Positions 1 to 6,048 of a stretch of DNA of 6,871 nt are shown in pieces (position 1 is the first letter of the stretch; each line of letters opens with the position of its first letter). The position numbers and the translations under genes are program-made. The stretch spans positions 1 to 6,871 of the forward strand of contig JAFYWE010000182.1 of the NCBI GenBank assembly GCA_017558165.1, in the 5' to 3' direction. This stretch comes from Bacteroidaceae bacterium. Its GTDB lineage: Bacteria > Bacteroidota > Bacteroidia > Bacteroidales > Bacteroidaceae. The notes beneath the pieces are model-generated. The model worked only from the letters and a program-made list of their open reading frames with translations, ran no database searches and was not told the DNA's origin.

Positions 1-20
1 AGGCATCCCAAAGGATGCCT
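1..20 (-). terminator. Probable intrinsic terminator hairpin after the SIMPL gene
   Basis: AGGCATCC (1-8) and GGATGCCT (13-20) form a perfect 8-bp stem with a 4-nt loop. It lies 35 nt downstream of the stop codon of the SIMPL-domain gene, the last gene of the minus-strand unit. The U-tract expected for an intrinsic terminator would fall beyond position 1 and cannot be seen. The hairpin is symmetric, so it could also serve a gene converging from outside the window. Confidence 0.65.
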
Positions 21-55
21 TCAGTCGTTTAATCGATAGTCGTTGTCATGCGTGA

Positions 56-775
56 CTAATCAAGTGCGTATTTGACCGTTGTAACTACGCGTATGTTCTT
101 TATCTGCGGGGTTGTCTCATCGCTTGATATGCTGAACTGGCCTTGCGTTGCCTGTCTTATCTTGCCAAGGCTGCTGCCCGAGTCTTCGGCGAACTTCTGT
201 GCCACAGCACGGGCATTACGTGTGGCCTCCTCAATCATTGCCGGTTTAATATCATTGAGCGATGTGTATTCGAAACTTGTATTGTAGTTGTACTCGTTGC
301 TTATGATGACACCTTGTCTCATCAGGCTTATCTGTTCCTTCATCAGCTCGATTACCTTCTCTACCTGTGTTGATGTCACTGTTATCACAGCCTCAGCCTG
401 GTAACGGAATTTCATGTTGTCGGGGACATAGCTCTGTGCAAGGCGGTCGGTGACGGCCGGTGCCGATATTATTATCTCCTCTTCTGTAATGCCACCTTTT
501 TTAAGGAATTCCACTACAATGCCGTTGTTCTTCTCTATCTCGTTGTAGAGCTGCTGCATGTCGTTGCTCACGCACTTGAAGGGTAACGGCCACACAACCT
601 TGTCGGCAAGGACTTCACGCTCGGCAAGTCCCTTGACCGTTACTGATTGGTCGCGGTCGGCAATACTCTTGAGTCCTTTCATTATGAACATGCCCATTAC
701 AATGAGTCCTGTCATTATGGCAAGGCCTGTTACAAGCCTGCATGCTCCGTTGAGGTTCTTGCACTTCTGTTCCAT
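56..775 (-). CDS. SIMPL-domain (DUF541) protein with N-terminal membrane anchor
   Basis: This 239-residue protein has a short polar N-terminus, one hydrophobic segment at about residues 14-35, and a SIMPL domain (about 44-238). The domain opens with SVTVKGLAEREVLADKVVW, the usual VxGxGEAxxxPD-like entry of the family, and closes with IRVVTTVKYALD. The single hydrophobic segment without an obvious cleavage site suggests an inner-membrane anchor with the domain in the periplasm, although an uncleaved signal is hard to separate from a cleaved one by eye. SIMPL proteins are widespread in bacterial envelopes and have no settled biochemical role. The gene is last in a three-gene unit, 30 nt after the LicD gene, and is followed by a hairpin at 1-20. 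The start at 775 is preferred because it directly precedes the anchor and has an A-rich leader without a Shine-Dalgarno sequence, as is normal in Bacteroidales. Confidence 0.85.
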   Translation of the reverse strand: MEQKCKNLNGACRLVTGLAIMTGLIVMGMFIMKGLKSIADRDQSVTVKGLAEREVLADKVVWPLPFKCVSNDMQQLYNEIEKNNGIVVEFLKKGGITEEEIIISAPAVTDRLAQSYVPDNMKFRYQAEAVITVTSTQVEKVIELMKEQISLMRQGVIISNEYNYNTSFEYTSLNDIKPAMIEEATRNARAVAQKFAEDSGSSLGKIRQATQGQFSISSDETTPQIKNIRVVTTVKYALD

Positions 776-805
776 GGTATCACTGTTTTAGGTTGTTTTG
801 CTTTT

Positions 806-1600
806 TCAGCACTCTTCGGTCCAATAGGCTTGCGAGTCGTGTGTCGACACCCGTTTCTCTACAGGGGGTAATGTCATGTAGTCGCCGTATTTCTGCGATA
901 GATAGGTGTCATATCCTTTTGGTGCGCGGTACTCCTTGCCTTCGAACGGCAACATCGTGTACTCGTCGAATACGGTACGTGGCAGAATCTCTCTCAATGC
1001 TGTCCTTGAACCGAAACTGCAAACGTTGTCGCACTCCTCATATCTGTAACGTGTCGAGATTCGTGCGATTCTTGTGAGAATGAAATGTTCGGTGAACGGC
1101 AACAGAATCAGCTTTGTCACGGCAAGGCGAAGCTTGCGCGCTATGCTCTGCCTGTCGCAGAAAATGGATGTCTTTATGTACATGCACCTTATCAGCTGTC
1201 CGCACCACCATGCTTGGCTTTTCTCCTTTATGCCGTCGATGGGGAATATGTCGACGTAGGCACCGAATACACTTTGCTTATAGAAGAACTCCTTTACAAT
1301 AGTTTCTTTGCGGTATACCTTGGCGAAGGGTACGTGATAGCGTCTGTCCATCTCGTGGGTAACTACGCTGTAGTCGCTGTGGCGGTTGTTGTAGAGTGAG
1401 AGGAACTTCTCGTAGTCGGGGCGGGGCATGTGTATGTCAATGTCGTCGTCCCAGGGGATGTAACCTTTATGTCTCAAGGCTCCAAGCAATGTGCCATAGG
1501 CCAGGGTGTAGCGCAGTCCGTGCTCTTGGCAGAACTGTACAATGTCATCAAGTACCTCTCTCTGCAACAGCTTCAGCTCTTCAATGGGTATGCTTCTCAT
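806..1600 (-). CDS. LicD-family phosphotransferase
   Basis: This 264-residue protein carries the LicD hallmark at about residues 34-56: AYGTLLGALRHKGYIPWDDD followed by IDI. This is the nucleotidyltransferase-fold core in which the acidic DDDID cluster binds metal. A second conserved patch near the C-terminus (about 233-247) contains YLSQKYGDYMTLPP, also typical. Family members transfer phosphocholine or another phospho-alcohol from a CDP donor onto a cell-surface glycan. No signal peptide or membrane segment is apparent, so it should act on the cytoplasmic side. The length is normal for a stand-alone LicD. It lies 12 nt after a cytidylyltransferase gene and 30 nt before a SIMPL gene, so the three are probably cotranscribed. 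The donor cannot be told from sequence: phosphocholine, phosphoethanolamine and polyol phosphates are all possible. The family call is firm and the substrate is unknown. Confidence 0.9.
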   Translation of the reverse strand: MRSIPIEELKLLQREVLDDIVQFCQEHGLRYTLAYGTLLGALRHKGYIPWDDDIDIHMPRPDYEKFLSLYNNRHSDYSVVTHEMDRRYHVPFAKVYRKETIVKEFFYKQSVFGAYVDIFPIDGIKEKSQAWWCGQLIRCMYIKTSIFCDRQSIARKLRLAVTKLILLPFTEHFILTRIARISTRYRYEECDNVCSFGSRTALREILPRTVFDEYTMLPFEGKEYRAPKGYDTYLSQKYGDYMTLPPVEKRVSTHDSQAYWTEEC

Positions 1601-1612
1601 TGTGGCGGCGGG

Positions 1613-2251
1613 TTAAAGGTTTATCACCTTCTCGGCGAATGCAAAGTCCTCGGGGTAGTCAATGTCTATGCCCTCTATGGGGTCGATGATTGCCATGAAC
1701 GGGTTGTTGCCCACACGCTGGTGCTCGACTGTCCACAGCTCCTTGCGGAATATGTAGAATGCGCTTGTCTCTACAAAGACAGGCTCAATCTTCTGTGTCT
1801 GCGGTATGTTCTTTAGGTCGTAGTTGAGTGGTTTGCCCTGGTACCAGGTGAATGTCTGTATCTTCTGTGCACTGAATGCCGAGTCGTGTTCACCGCTGGT
1901 TACCTTGTCAATGGCATTGATTATTGTCTCCTCCTTTATGAACGGCGAGGTGGTATGCGCGAGCATATACACGTCGGCATCTACCTCCTTTGTGAAGGCG
2001 TCGTAAATCTCCTCGCCAAGAGTCTCGTCGCGGTCGAGCCACTCGCTACGCTTCAGGTACTTTATACCCTTTGGCAGATATGGGATAATCTCCTCGCTGC
2101 TGCAGTATACATATACCTCGTCGATATTCTTGACCTTTGCCAGTGTCTCAAGGATATACCACATCAATGGCTTGCCGCCAAGTGGCTTCAGGTTCTTGCC
2201 AACGACTCTCTTGCTATTGAGGCGGATGGGAACAAATGCTACGACTTTCAT
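1613..2251 (-). CDS. Acylneuraminate-type cytidylyltransferase (CTP_transf_3)
   Basis: This 212-residue protein belongs to the CMP-sialic acid synthetase family. The N-terminal nucleotide-binding motif is at residues 7-29 (VPIRLNSKR, then GKNLKPLGGKPL). A second signature near the end, EGIDIDYPED (about 193-202), includes D196 and D198, which match the metal-binding aspartates of NeuA-type enzymes. Such enzymes transfer CMP from CTP to an acidic sugar, releasing pyrophosphate, in the cytoplasm. The KNLKPLGGKPL form resembles NeuA, SpsF or PseF more than KdsB, so it is probably not CMP-Kdo synthetase although kdsD lies upstream. It is slightly shorter than typical NeuA. No sialic, legionaminic or pseudaminic acid synthesis genes are visible here, so the substrate is open. 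It heads the unit with the LicD gene; no convincing promoter could be picked in the repeat-rich spacer in front of it. Confidence 0.85.
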   Translation of the reverse strand: MKVVAFVPIRLNSKRVVGKNLKPLGGKPLMWYILETLAKVKNIDEVYVYCSSEEIIPYLPKGIKYLKRSEWLDRDETLGEEIYDAFTKEVDADVYMLAHTTSPFIKEETIINAIDKVTSGEHDSAFSAQKIQTFTWYQGKPLNYDLKNIPQTQKIEPVFVETSAFYIFRKELWTVEHQRVGNNPFMAIIDPIEGIDIDYPEDFAFAEKVINL

Positions 2252-2268
2252 GATGAACTGAAAAGTGA

Positions 2269-2280
2269 AATGTTAAAGGT
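2269..2280. repeat. Left copy of 12-bp direct repeat, possible target duplication
   Basis: AATGTTAAAGGT here is identical to 2506-2517. The two copies sit directly outside the inverted repeats that bound the 2281-2505 sequence, which is the arrangement a target-site duplication would give. An 11-nt word (AACTGAAAAGT) is also shared by the two flanks but in the other order relative to this repeat, so an A-rich local repeat family is the competing explanation. Confidence 0.6.
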
Positions 2281-2505
2281 GACAATATAGCAGTTGACCC
2301 ATGTTTCATTTTCTGCTTAACTTGTCATCCAGACTATTCCTTAATCAAAAAACACTAAAGATGTTTGATGAGCTTTAGCGAATGTAAAGGATCTCAAGAA
2401 CGCACTGAATAGAGATACTTGACTTTAGCCCCTTCGGGCGTCTACCGCTGGTTCGCTATGCTCAGTATGACAAACTATTTTTGGGTCAACACCTATATTA
2501 TTGCT
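2281..2505. mobile_element. MITE-like inverted-repeat element, about 225 bp, non-coding
   Basis: The left end (2282-2300, ending GCAGTTGACCC) and the right end (2483-2501, starting GGGTCAACACC) are inverted copies matching at 16 of 19 positions. A small indel in the right end lets the similarity run out to CAAT near both borders. A second inverted layer lies inside: TTGTCAT at 2322-2328 and ATGACAA at 2467-2473. The interior holds a GCCC/GGGC hairpin (2428-2431 with 2436-2439) and no reading frame for a transposase. A perfect 12-bp direct repeat abuts both sides. Size, ends, flanks and lack of coding capacity fit a non-autonomous, transposase-mobilised element. The family and the mobilising enzyme are not identified. 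Confidence 0.5.
2322..2473. repeat. Inner repeat with GTCAT...TGAGC...AGCGAA...ATCTC words
   Basis: On the minus strand the right half reads TTGTCATACTGAGCATAGCG then AACC, with AAGTATCTC further on (2420-2412). On the plus strand the left half has TTGTCATCC (2322-2330), TGAGCTTTAGCGAA (2369-2382) and AAGGATCTC (2387-2395). The two halves are therefore diverged inverted versions of one word string. From memory this resembles a GTCATnCTGAGCnnAGCGAAnnATCTC-type intergenic repeat seen in many bacterial genomes; that identity is unverified here. Confidence 0.45.
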
Positions 2506-2517
2506 AATGTTAAAGGT
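2506..2517. repeat. Right copy of 12-bp direct repeat, possible target duplication
   Basis: AATGTTAAAGGT, identical to 2269-2280, begins immediately after the right end of the inverted-repeat element. It is followed by CAA and the second copy of AACTGAAAAGT (2521-2531). Removing 2281-2505 together with one copy would leave a continuous A-rich tract of GAAAAGT- and GTTAAA-like words, a plausible empty insertion site. Confidence 0.6.
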
Positions 2518-2561
2518 CAAAACTGAAAAGTTAAAACGGAAAGCTGATCTCTTTTTGCTTT

Positions 2562-3509
2562 TTAGAAGCAGCTGAATGCGTCAATCACGCCCACAAGGTG
2601 GTTGTCGGCATCAACGACTATCAATGAGTTGATGTTGTGCTGGCGCATCATGTTCTCGGCCTGTGACAGCTTCTCGTTCTCCTTGATGGTCTTGGGGTTG
2701 CTGTTCATGAGATCCTTTACGGTGAGCTCGAAGAAACGGTCCTGGTCGCGCTGCATGGTACGGCGGATGTCGCCGTCGGTTACAACTCCAAGGATGTCGC
2801 CGTTCTCCACAACAACTGCAATACCCATCTTTGTGCGGCTAATCTGCAACAGCGTGTCGCTTATCTTTGAATCGCGTGTAACGATAGGCAGGTTGTCGCT
2901 TATCATGTAGTCCTTTACCTTTGCAAGCAAACGGCGTCCCAGGGAGCCACCCGGGTGGAACTTCGCGAAATCCTTAGCCTTGAAGTTGCGCACGGTCATC
3001 AGCGCACATGCAAGGGCATCACCCAAGGCAAGTGTGGCTGTGGTTGATGATGTGGGGGCAAGGTTCAGCGGGCATGCCTCCTTCTGTACCGAGATGTCGA
3101 GGTGGCAGTCGGAGTATTTTGCCAGGAGTGACTCGGGGTTACCCGACATTGATATGATAGGAATCTTGCGGTCGGCCAGCATAGGGATGAAACGCAGGAG
3201 CTCATCGGTCTGTCCCGAGTTTGAGATTGCCATCACCACGTCGCCCTCGCAAATCATTCCAAGGTCACCGTGGAATGCATCAAGCGGGTTCACGAAGAAT
3301 GCCGGTGTACCGGTACTTGCCATTGTTGACGCTATCTTTGCGCCGATATGTCCCGATTTTCCTACACCCGTAACAATGAGTCTTCCCTTGCTGTTGATGA
3401 CAAGGTCAACAGCCTTCTCAAAATTGTTGTCAAGCTTTGGTATGAGGTTCAATATCGCTTCTGCTTCATCCTGAAGACATTGCTTCGCTACGCTAATTAC
3501 GTCTGCCAT
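2562..3509 (-). CDS. kdsD: D-arabinose 5-phosphate isomerase (KpsF/GutQ family)
   Basis: This 315-residue cytoplasmic enzyme should interconvert ribulose 5-phosphate and arabinose 5-phosphate, the first step toward Kdo for lipopolysaccharide. The order is a SIS sugar-isomerase domain (about 35-170) and two CBS domains (about 200-255 and 265-313). Residues matching the E. coli KdsD active site are present: K51 in GVGKSGH, E103 in SNSGQTDE, E144 in QKEACPLNLAPTSSTT, and H185 in FHPGGSLG, all with a constant offset of 8 from E. coli. It is slightly shorter than the E. coli enzyme (328 residues), mainly at the two ends. The start at 3509 has an A-rich leader without a Shine-Dalgarno sequence. It has its own 196-nt upstream region with a possible promoter, and a repeat-filled spacer downstream, so it may be a single-gene transcript. 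GutQ-like paralogues cannot be excluded, but the family assignment is firm. Confidence 0.95.
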   Translation of the reverse strand: MADVISVAKQCLQDEAEAILNLIPKLDNNFEKAVDLVINSKGRLIVTGVGKSGHIGAKIASTMASTGTPAFFVNPLDAFHGDLGMICEGDVVMAISNSGQTDELLRFIPMLADRKIPIISMSGNPESLLAKYSDCHLDISVQKEACPLNLAPTSSTTATLALGDALACALMTVRNFKAKDFAKFHPGGSLGRRLLAKVKDYMISDNLPIVTRDSKISDTLLQISRTKMGIAVVVENGDILGVVTDGDIRRTMQRDQDRFFELTVKDLMNSNPKTIKENEKLSQAENMMRQHNINSLIVVDADNHLVGVIDAFSCF

Positions 3510-3551
3510 ATCTTATTGTTTTATTTTTCTGTTGTTTGCAGGTTGTGTTAC

Positions 3552-3565
3552 TGCACATCAGTGCA
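3552..3565 (-). other. Small hairpin in the kdsD leader
   Basis: TGCAC (3552-3556) and GTGCA (3561-3565) are perfect inverted arms around a 4-nt loop. The hairpin lies 42-56 nt upstream of the kdsD start and, if the promoter call is right, close to the 5' end of the mRNA. It could stabilise the transcript. The stem is short and chance is possible. Confidence 0.3.
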
Positions 3566-3583
3566 ATATCCGGTGCGAAGATA

Positions 3584-3591
3584 CAAAGAAC
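3584..3591 (-). promoter_or_regulatory. Possible Bacteroidetes -7 element for kdsD
   Basis: The minus strand reads GTTCTTTGTATCTTCGCACC starting at 3591. The TTTG followed by TATCTTCGC resembles the common Bacteroidales context TAnnTTTG-TATCTTTGC, with the first two bases of the -7 box not matching. No -33 TTTG is present at the expected 19-21 nt spacing. If used, transcription would start near 3575, giving a leader of roughly 65 nt. Confidence 0.35.
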
Positions 3592-3705
3592 TTATTTAAA
3601 AACGGTCGGTTTGTGCGAATAATCTCTTGTTCGCAGGGCAATTTTGCTCTGAAATGCAGCTGTGTGGCTGTTCCAAAAGGCGTATGGAAGGCCCTGTACC
3701 GCTTG

Positions 3706-4818
3706 TTATACCTTGAGGAAAATCTTGTTCCGGTACATTATCCTTAATATGAGGAACAGTATGATGCTGTTGCACAGCGTGAGCAGTACAGGGTACCATC
3801 CCTGCAGGTACTGCTCGGTTCCATGGAACAGCGATGCCGTCACGCTACGGAAATTGACGACTTCGCCAATCAGGTATGCCGTGATGGCATTGCAACCGTA
3901 GTAGAGCAGCCATCGGCATCCTTTTGTGTGGCCTTTGACATCTATCCACCAGTAGAACAGCGCCAGCAACAGGTAGCACCATCCGGCACTGTACAGCACC
4001 ATGCTGGCGCTCCATATCCTTTTTACTATCGGCTGGAAAACGCCGGCTCCCAGACCTGCCACCAACAGCACCGTTGCCATGATGAAGAGTTTTCTGGCTG
4101 TTGCCGGTCGGTTGCTGTTACCGCTCTTGGTTATGTGTCCCGCTAGGCTTCCAAGTGTGACGGTACAGCAGAATGTTATGCTGCTCCATATCCAGGTGTA
4201 GTCGTACCACGGTGCGAATACCGTAGTTCCGTCAGGCGCTATTGTGCTTCCATCGCGGAACCTGCCGAGCAACGCCTTGTCGACAAGGCATGCGAAATTC
4301 CCTTGATGGCTCCAGTCGCCTACAATGTGCATCGGTATTGAATATATGACAAGCAGCAGTATTACGGAAACAATCCACATACGTGGCTTCATGTAAAGTA
4401 TGATGGGTGCCGACAGCAGATATCCCACAGCTATGGCCTGCAGGGTGTTGCTGTAGATATATACCCTGTCCGGGTCAAGCGAGAGAATGTTGCCCTGTAC
4501 AACCATACCAAGCAGGAACAGCAATACAAAGCGCTTTATTATCCTGCTCCATACCTTAATGTTACCGTTGGTGTTCTTGTATTTAGGAAGGGAGTAGGGC
4601 ATGGTGACGCCCGACATGAACATGAACAACGGCATCACAAGGTCCCATACGCGCAAGCCCTCCCACTTCGCATGGTCAAGTTGGTACAGCAGGGTGCTAT
4701 TGAGCGCCTCACAGTCGAGTTGTGTAAGTGCGGAGCATAGCACGGGCTGCAGTGCAACCAGCAGAAAAAGGTCGAGCCCGCGCAACATGTCAAGTGAAAG
4801 TAATCTGTCGTTTTTCAT
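3706..4818 (-). CDS. DUF5009 / HGSNAT-like membrane acyltransferase
   Basis: This 370-residue integral membrane protein has about ten hydrophobic segments. It opens with RLLSLDMLRGLDLFLL (about 4-19), then LDHAKWEGLRVWDLVMPLF (48-66) and FMSGVTMPYSL, the typical start of the family that includes heparan-alpha-glucosaminide N-acetyltransferase and bacterial NagX. H49 sits where the acyl-accepting histidine of HGSNAT lies in that motif. Such proteins are thought to pass an acetyl group from cytoplasmic acetyl-CoA to a sugar across the membrane, but the substrate of bacterial members is mostly unknown. An in-frame ATG at 4869 would add 17 residues but would overlap the thiamine pyrophosphokinase gene by 38 nt. 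The ATG at 4818 leaves a 13-nt gap and begins right at the conserved motif, so it is preferred. It follows the thiamine genes closely and is likely cotranscribed with them. No terminator was found downstream. Confidence 0.85.
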   Translation of the reverse strand: MKNDRLLSLDMLRGLDLFLLVALQPVLCSALTQLDCEALNSTLLYQLDHAKWEGLRVWDLVMPLFMFMSGVTMPYSLPKYKNTNGNIKVWSRIIKRFVLLFLLGMVVQGNILSLDPDRVYIYSNTLQAIAVGYLLSAPIILYMKPRMWIVSVILLLVIYSIPMHIVGDWSHQGNFACLVDKALLGRFRDGSTIAPDGTTVFAPWYDYTWIWSSITFCCTVTLGSLAGHITKSGNSNRPATARKLFIMATVLLVAGLGAGVFQPIVKRIWSASMVLYSAGWCYLLLALFYWWIDVKGHTKGCRWLLYYGCNAITAYLIGEVVNFRSVTASLFHGTEQYLQGWYPVLLTLCNSIILFLILRIMYRNKIFLKV

Positions 4819-4831
4819 AGTCCTGTCAAAT

Positions 4832-5458
4832 TCAATAATTGATGAACAGTATGTATTCTCCTTCGGCATTTATCGTAAATTCATCGCCCGTACACTCGTT
4901 GAGTGTGCCTTGCCACCAGTTGGTGAAGTCATATATGGGGTATAGCAGTCCCTCGGCACCCATGTTCTTTGCCGTGATGCTGAAGATTGATACCTGCTGC
5001 CCCTTACGGCACTGCAGGGTGGTGGTTCCGGTACAGGGGATGAAGCGCCCGTGGTCGGTGAACGAGCAGACGTCGGCTCCCTTGCGCATATACTCTATGA
5101 GCAGGCTTATGTTGCCTATGGTGTGGTCCTCGCGGCGGCCCGTGGCACCTGTTATGGCAATGCGGCGCATTCCCTTCTCCATAAGGTAGCGCATTGCCTT
5201 GGTCTGGTCATTTGTCTCCTGCTCGGCAAATATGTGCATCAGGTGCGCATACTTCGCGCGGTTGTATGTGCTTATGGAGTCGCCGTCACCCACAATGGCG
5301 TCGGGTACCCTGCCTGTTGCTATGTAGCGGTCGGCAGCTCCGTCGCAACATACTACGTACGGCGCGCTGTGGAGTACCTCCAACGGCTGAGGGGCAGTGG
5401 GGTAATCACCGCCTGCAAGTATCACCGCGTCAAATGGCATTTCAGTATTATTGTTCAT
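4832..5458 (-). CDS. thiN: Thiamine pyrophosphokinase
   Basis: This 208-residue cytoplasmic enzyme should transfer pyrophosphate from ATP to thiamine, giving thiamine pyrophosphate and AMP. The catalytic domain shows the family motifs in order: CCDGAADR (37-44), VGDGDS (56-61), ETNDQTKA (81-88, matching the usual TDxxKA), and TGATGRREDHTIGN (103-116). A smaller C-terminal thiamine-binding domain follows, with WWQGTLNECTGDEFTI at 181-196. Length and layout are normal. It overlaps the end of the PnuT gene by 11 nt when started at 5458. An ATG at 5440 (residue 7) would remove the overlap, has an A-rich leader and starts close to the FDAVILAGGDY strand, so either start may be real. Its place behind a TonB receptor and a PnuC-type transporter fits trapping of imported thiamine. 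Bacteroides literature calls the equivalent gene tnr3. Confidence 0.93.
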   Translation of the reverse strand: MNNNTEMPFDAVILAGGDYPTAPQPLEVLHSAPYVVCCDGAADRYIATGRVPDAIVGDGDSISTYNRAKYAHLMHIFAEQETNDQTKAMRYLMEKGMRRIAITGATGRREDHTIGNISLLIEYMRKGADVCSFTDHGRFIPCTGTTTLQCRKGQQVSIFSITAKNMGAEGLLYPIYDFTNWWQGTLNECTGDEFTINAEGEYILFINY

Positions 5459-6026
5459 CGGGAATCATCTTTTTCCATTTACAATAGCCAAAGATAGCGA
5501 TTATGGCATAAACGGCATAGAGAATGGCCGTGAAATTGAGCCCTTTGTATATGTAGAGCGCACTGCTGGCAATGTCTACGACGCACCACACCCACCACTG
5601 CTCGATGTACTTGCGCGCAAGCATCCACATTCCCACAATGCTCAGTGCTGTGGTGAACGAGTCGGCCCAGGCGACAGTGCTGTCGGTGTAGTTGATAAGC
5701 ACCCAAACGATGATGGCCTGTGCAATGATGTATGCCGCGATGATCTTTGGCCACGATGTGCGTGGCGTATGGCTGACTGGCAGTTCATGGCTTGTTGCCT
5801 TCTTTTTGCCGAATAGCGTGAACCCAGTCTTCCATGCAAGCCAGCCATACAGGGCGATGGCAAGGTAGTAGATGTTTATGGCGAAATCGGCATACAGCCC
5901 AGCGTCATAATATACAAATATGTATATGGCCGGCATTATTATGCCCGCTATCCACAGGTATATGTTCGCGCGGTACTCCAGCCACAGGTATACAATGCCT
6001 GTAAGTACTCCTAATATTTCAAGCAT
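5448..6026 (-). CDS. pnuT: PnuC-family transporter, probably thiamine-specific PnuT
   Basis: This 192-residue polytopic inner-membrane protein has about seven hydrophobic segments (roughly 3-17, 23-39, 47-66, 94-115, 124-138, 144-160 and 165-183). PnuC hallmarks include LYGWLAW (59-65), the WWVWCVVDIAS stretch (144-154), and KGLNFTAILYAVYAIIAIFG then Y..W (161-184). PnuC carriers are facilitated-diffusion, SWEET-like in fold, and depend on phosphorylation of the cargo for trapping. Classical PnuC takes nicotinamide riboside and is usually longer; the short form next to a thiamine kinase is typical of PnuT. The thiamine assignment rests on the neighbours: thiamine pyrophosphokinase overlaps its 3' end by 11 nt, and a TonB receptor of the same operon lies 93 nt upstream. 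The start at 6026 is the only one that keeps the first membrane segment. Confidence 0.88.
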   Translation of the reverse strand: MLEILGVLTGIVYLWLEYRANIYLWIAGIIMPAIYIFVYYDAGLYADFAINIYYLAIALYGWLAWKTGFTLFGKKKATSHELPVSHTPRTSWPKIIAAYIIAQAIIVWVLINYTDSTVAWADSFTTALSIVGMWMLARKYIEQWWVWCVVDIASSALYIYKGLNFTAILYAVYAIIAIFGYCKWKKMIPDEQ

Positions 6027-6048
6027 GACTATTTTATTTAAAGGTTAT

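Larger units (their letters stand above)
2252..2561. other. 310-nt gene-free spacer with A-rich repeats and an inserted element
   Basis: No open reading frame of substance and no RNA gene is recognisable here. The spacer separates kdsD from the cytidylyltransferase gene. It consists of a short A-rich tract at each end, built from shared 11- and 12-nt words, with a roughly 225-bp inverted-repeat-bounded sequence between them (listed separately). AACTGAAAAGT occurs at 2256-2266 and 2521-2531, and AATGTTAAAGGT at 2269-2280 and 2506-2517. No good -33/-7 promoter and no hairpin followed by a T-run was found on the minus strand, so it is unclear whether kdsD transcription stops here or continues into the next unit. 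Confidence 0.8.

Noticed and set aside
2282..2292. TATATTGT on the minus strand as a -7 box for the cytidylyltransferase gene
   Set aside because: It misses two positions of TAnnTTTG, lacks a -33 TTTG, and lies in the terminal inverted repeat of the inserted element.
2540..2561. AAAGC/GCTTT pairing just after kdsD as an intrinsic terminator
   Set aside because: The stem is only five A/T-rich pairs with a 12-nt loop, and the following tract is mixed rather than a clean T-run.
3635..3650. Hairpin AGGGCA/TGCTCT as terminator of the acyltransferase gene
   Set aside because: The stem is six pairs with one G-T pair and no T-run follows on the minus strand.
3596..3799. A 67-codon minus-strand frame between the acyltransferase and kdsD
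   Set aside because: It mostly overlaps the acyltransferase 3' end in another frame and resembles no known protein.
4819..4869. Longer start for the DUF5009 protein at 4869
   Set aside because: The 17 extra residues come from out-of-frame reading of the end of thiamine pyrophosphokinase, and the conserved family motif begins right after the ATG at 4818.
5051..5497. A 148-codon plus-strand frame over thiamine pyrophosphokinase
   Set aside because: It is antisense to a gene with all kinase motifs intact and shows no domain of its own.
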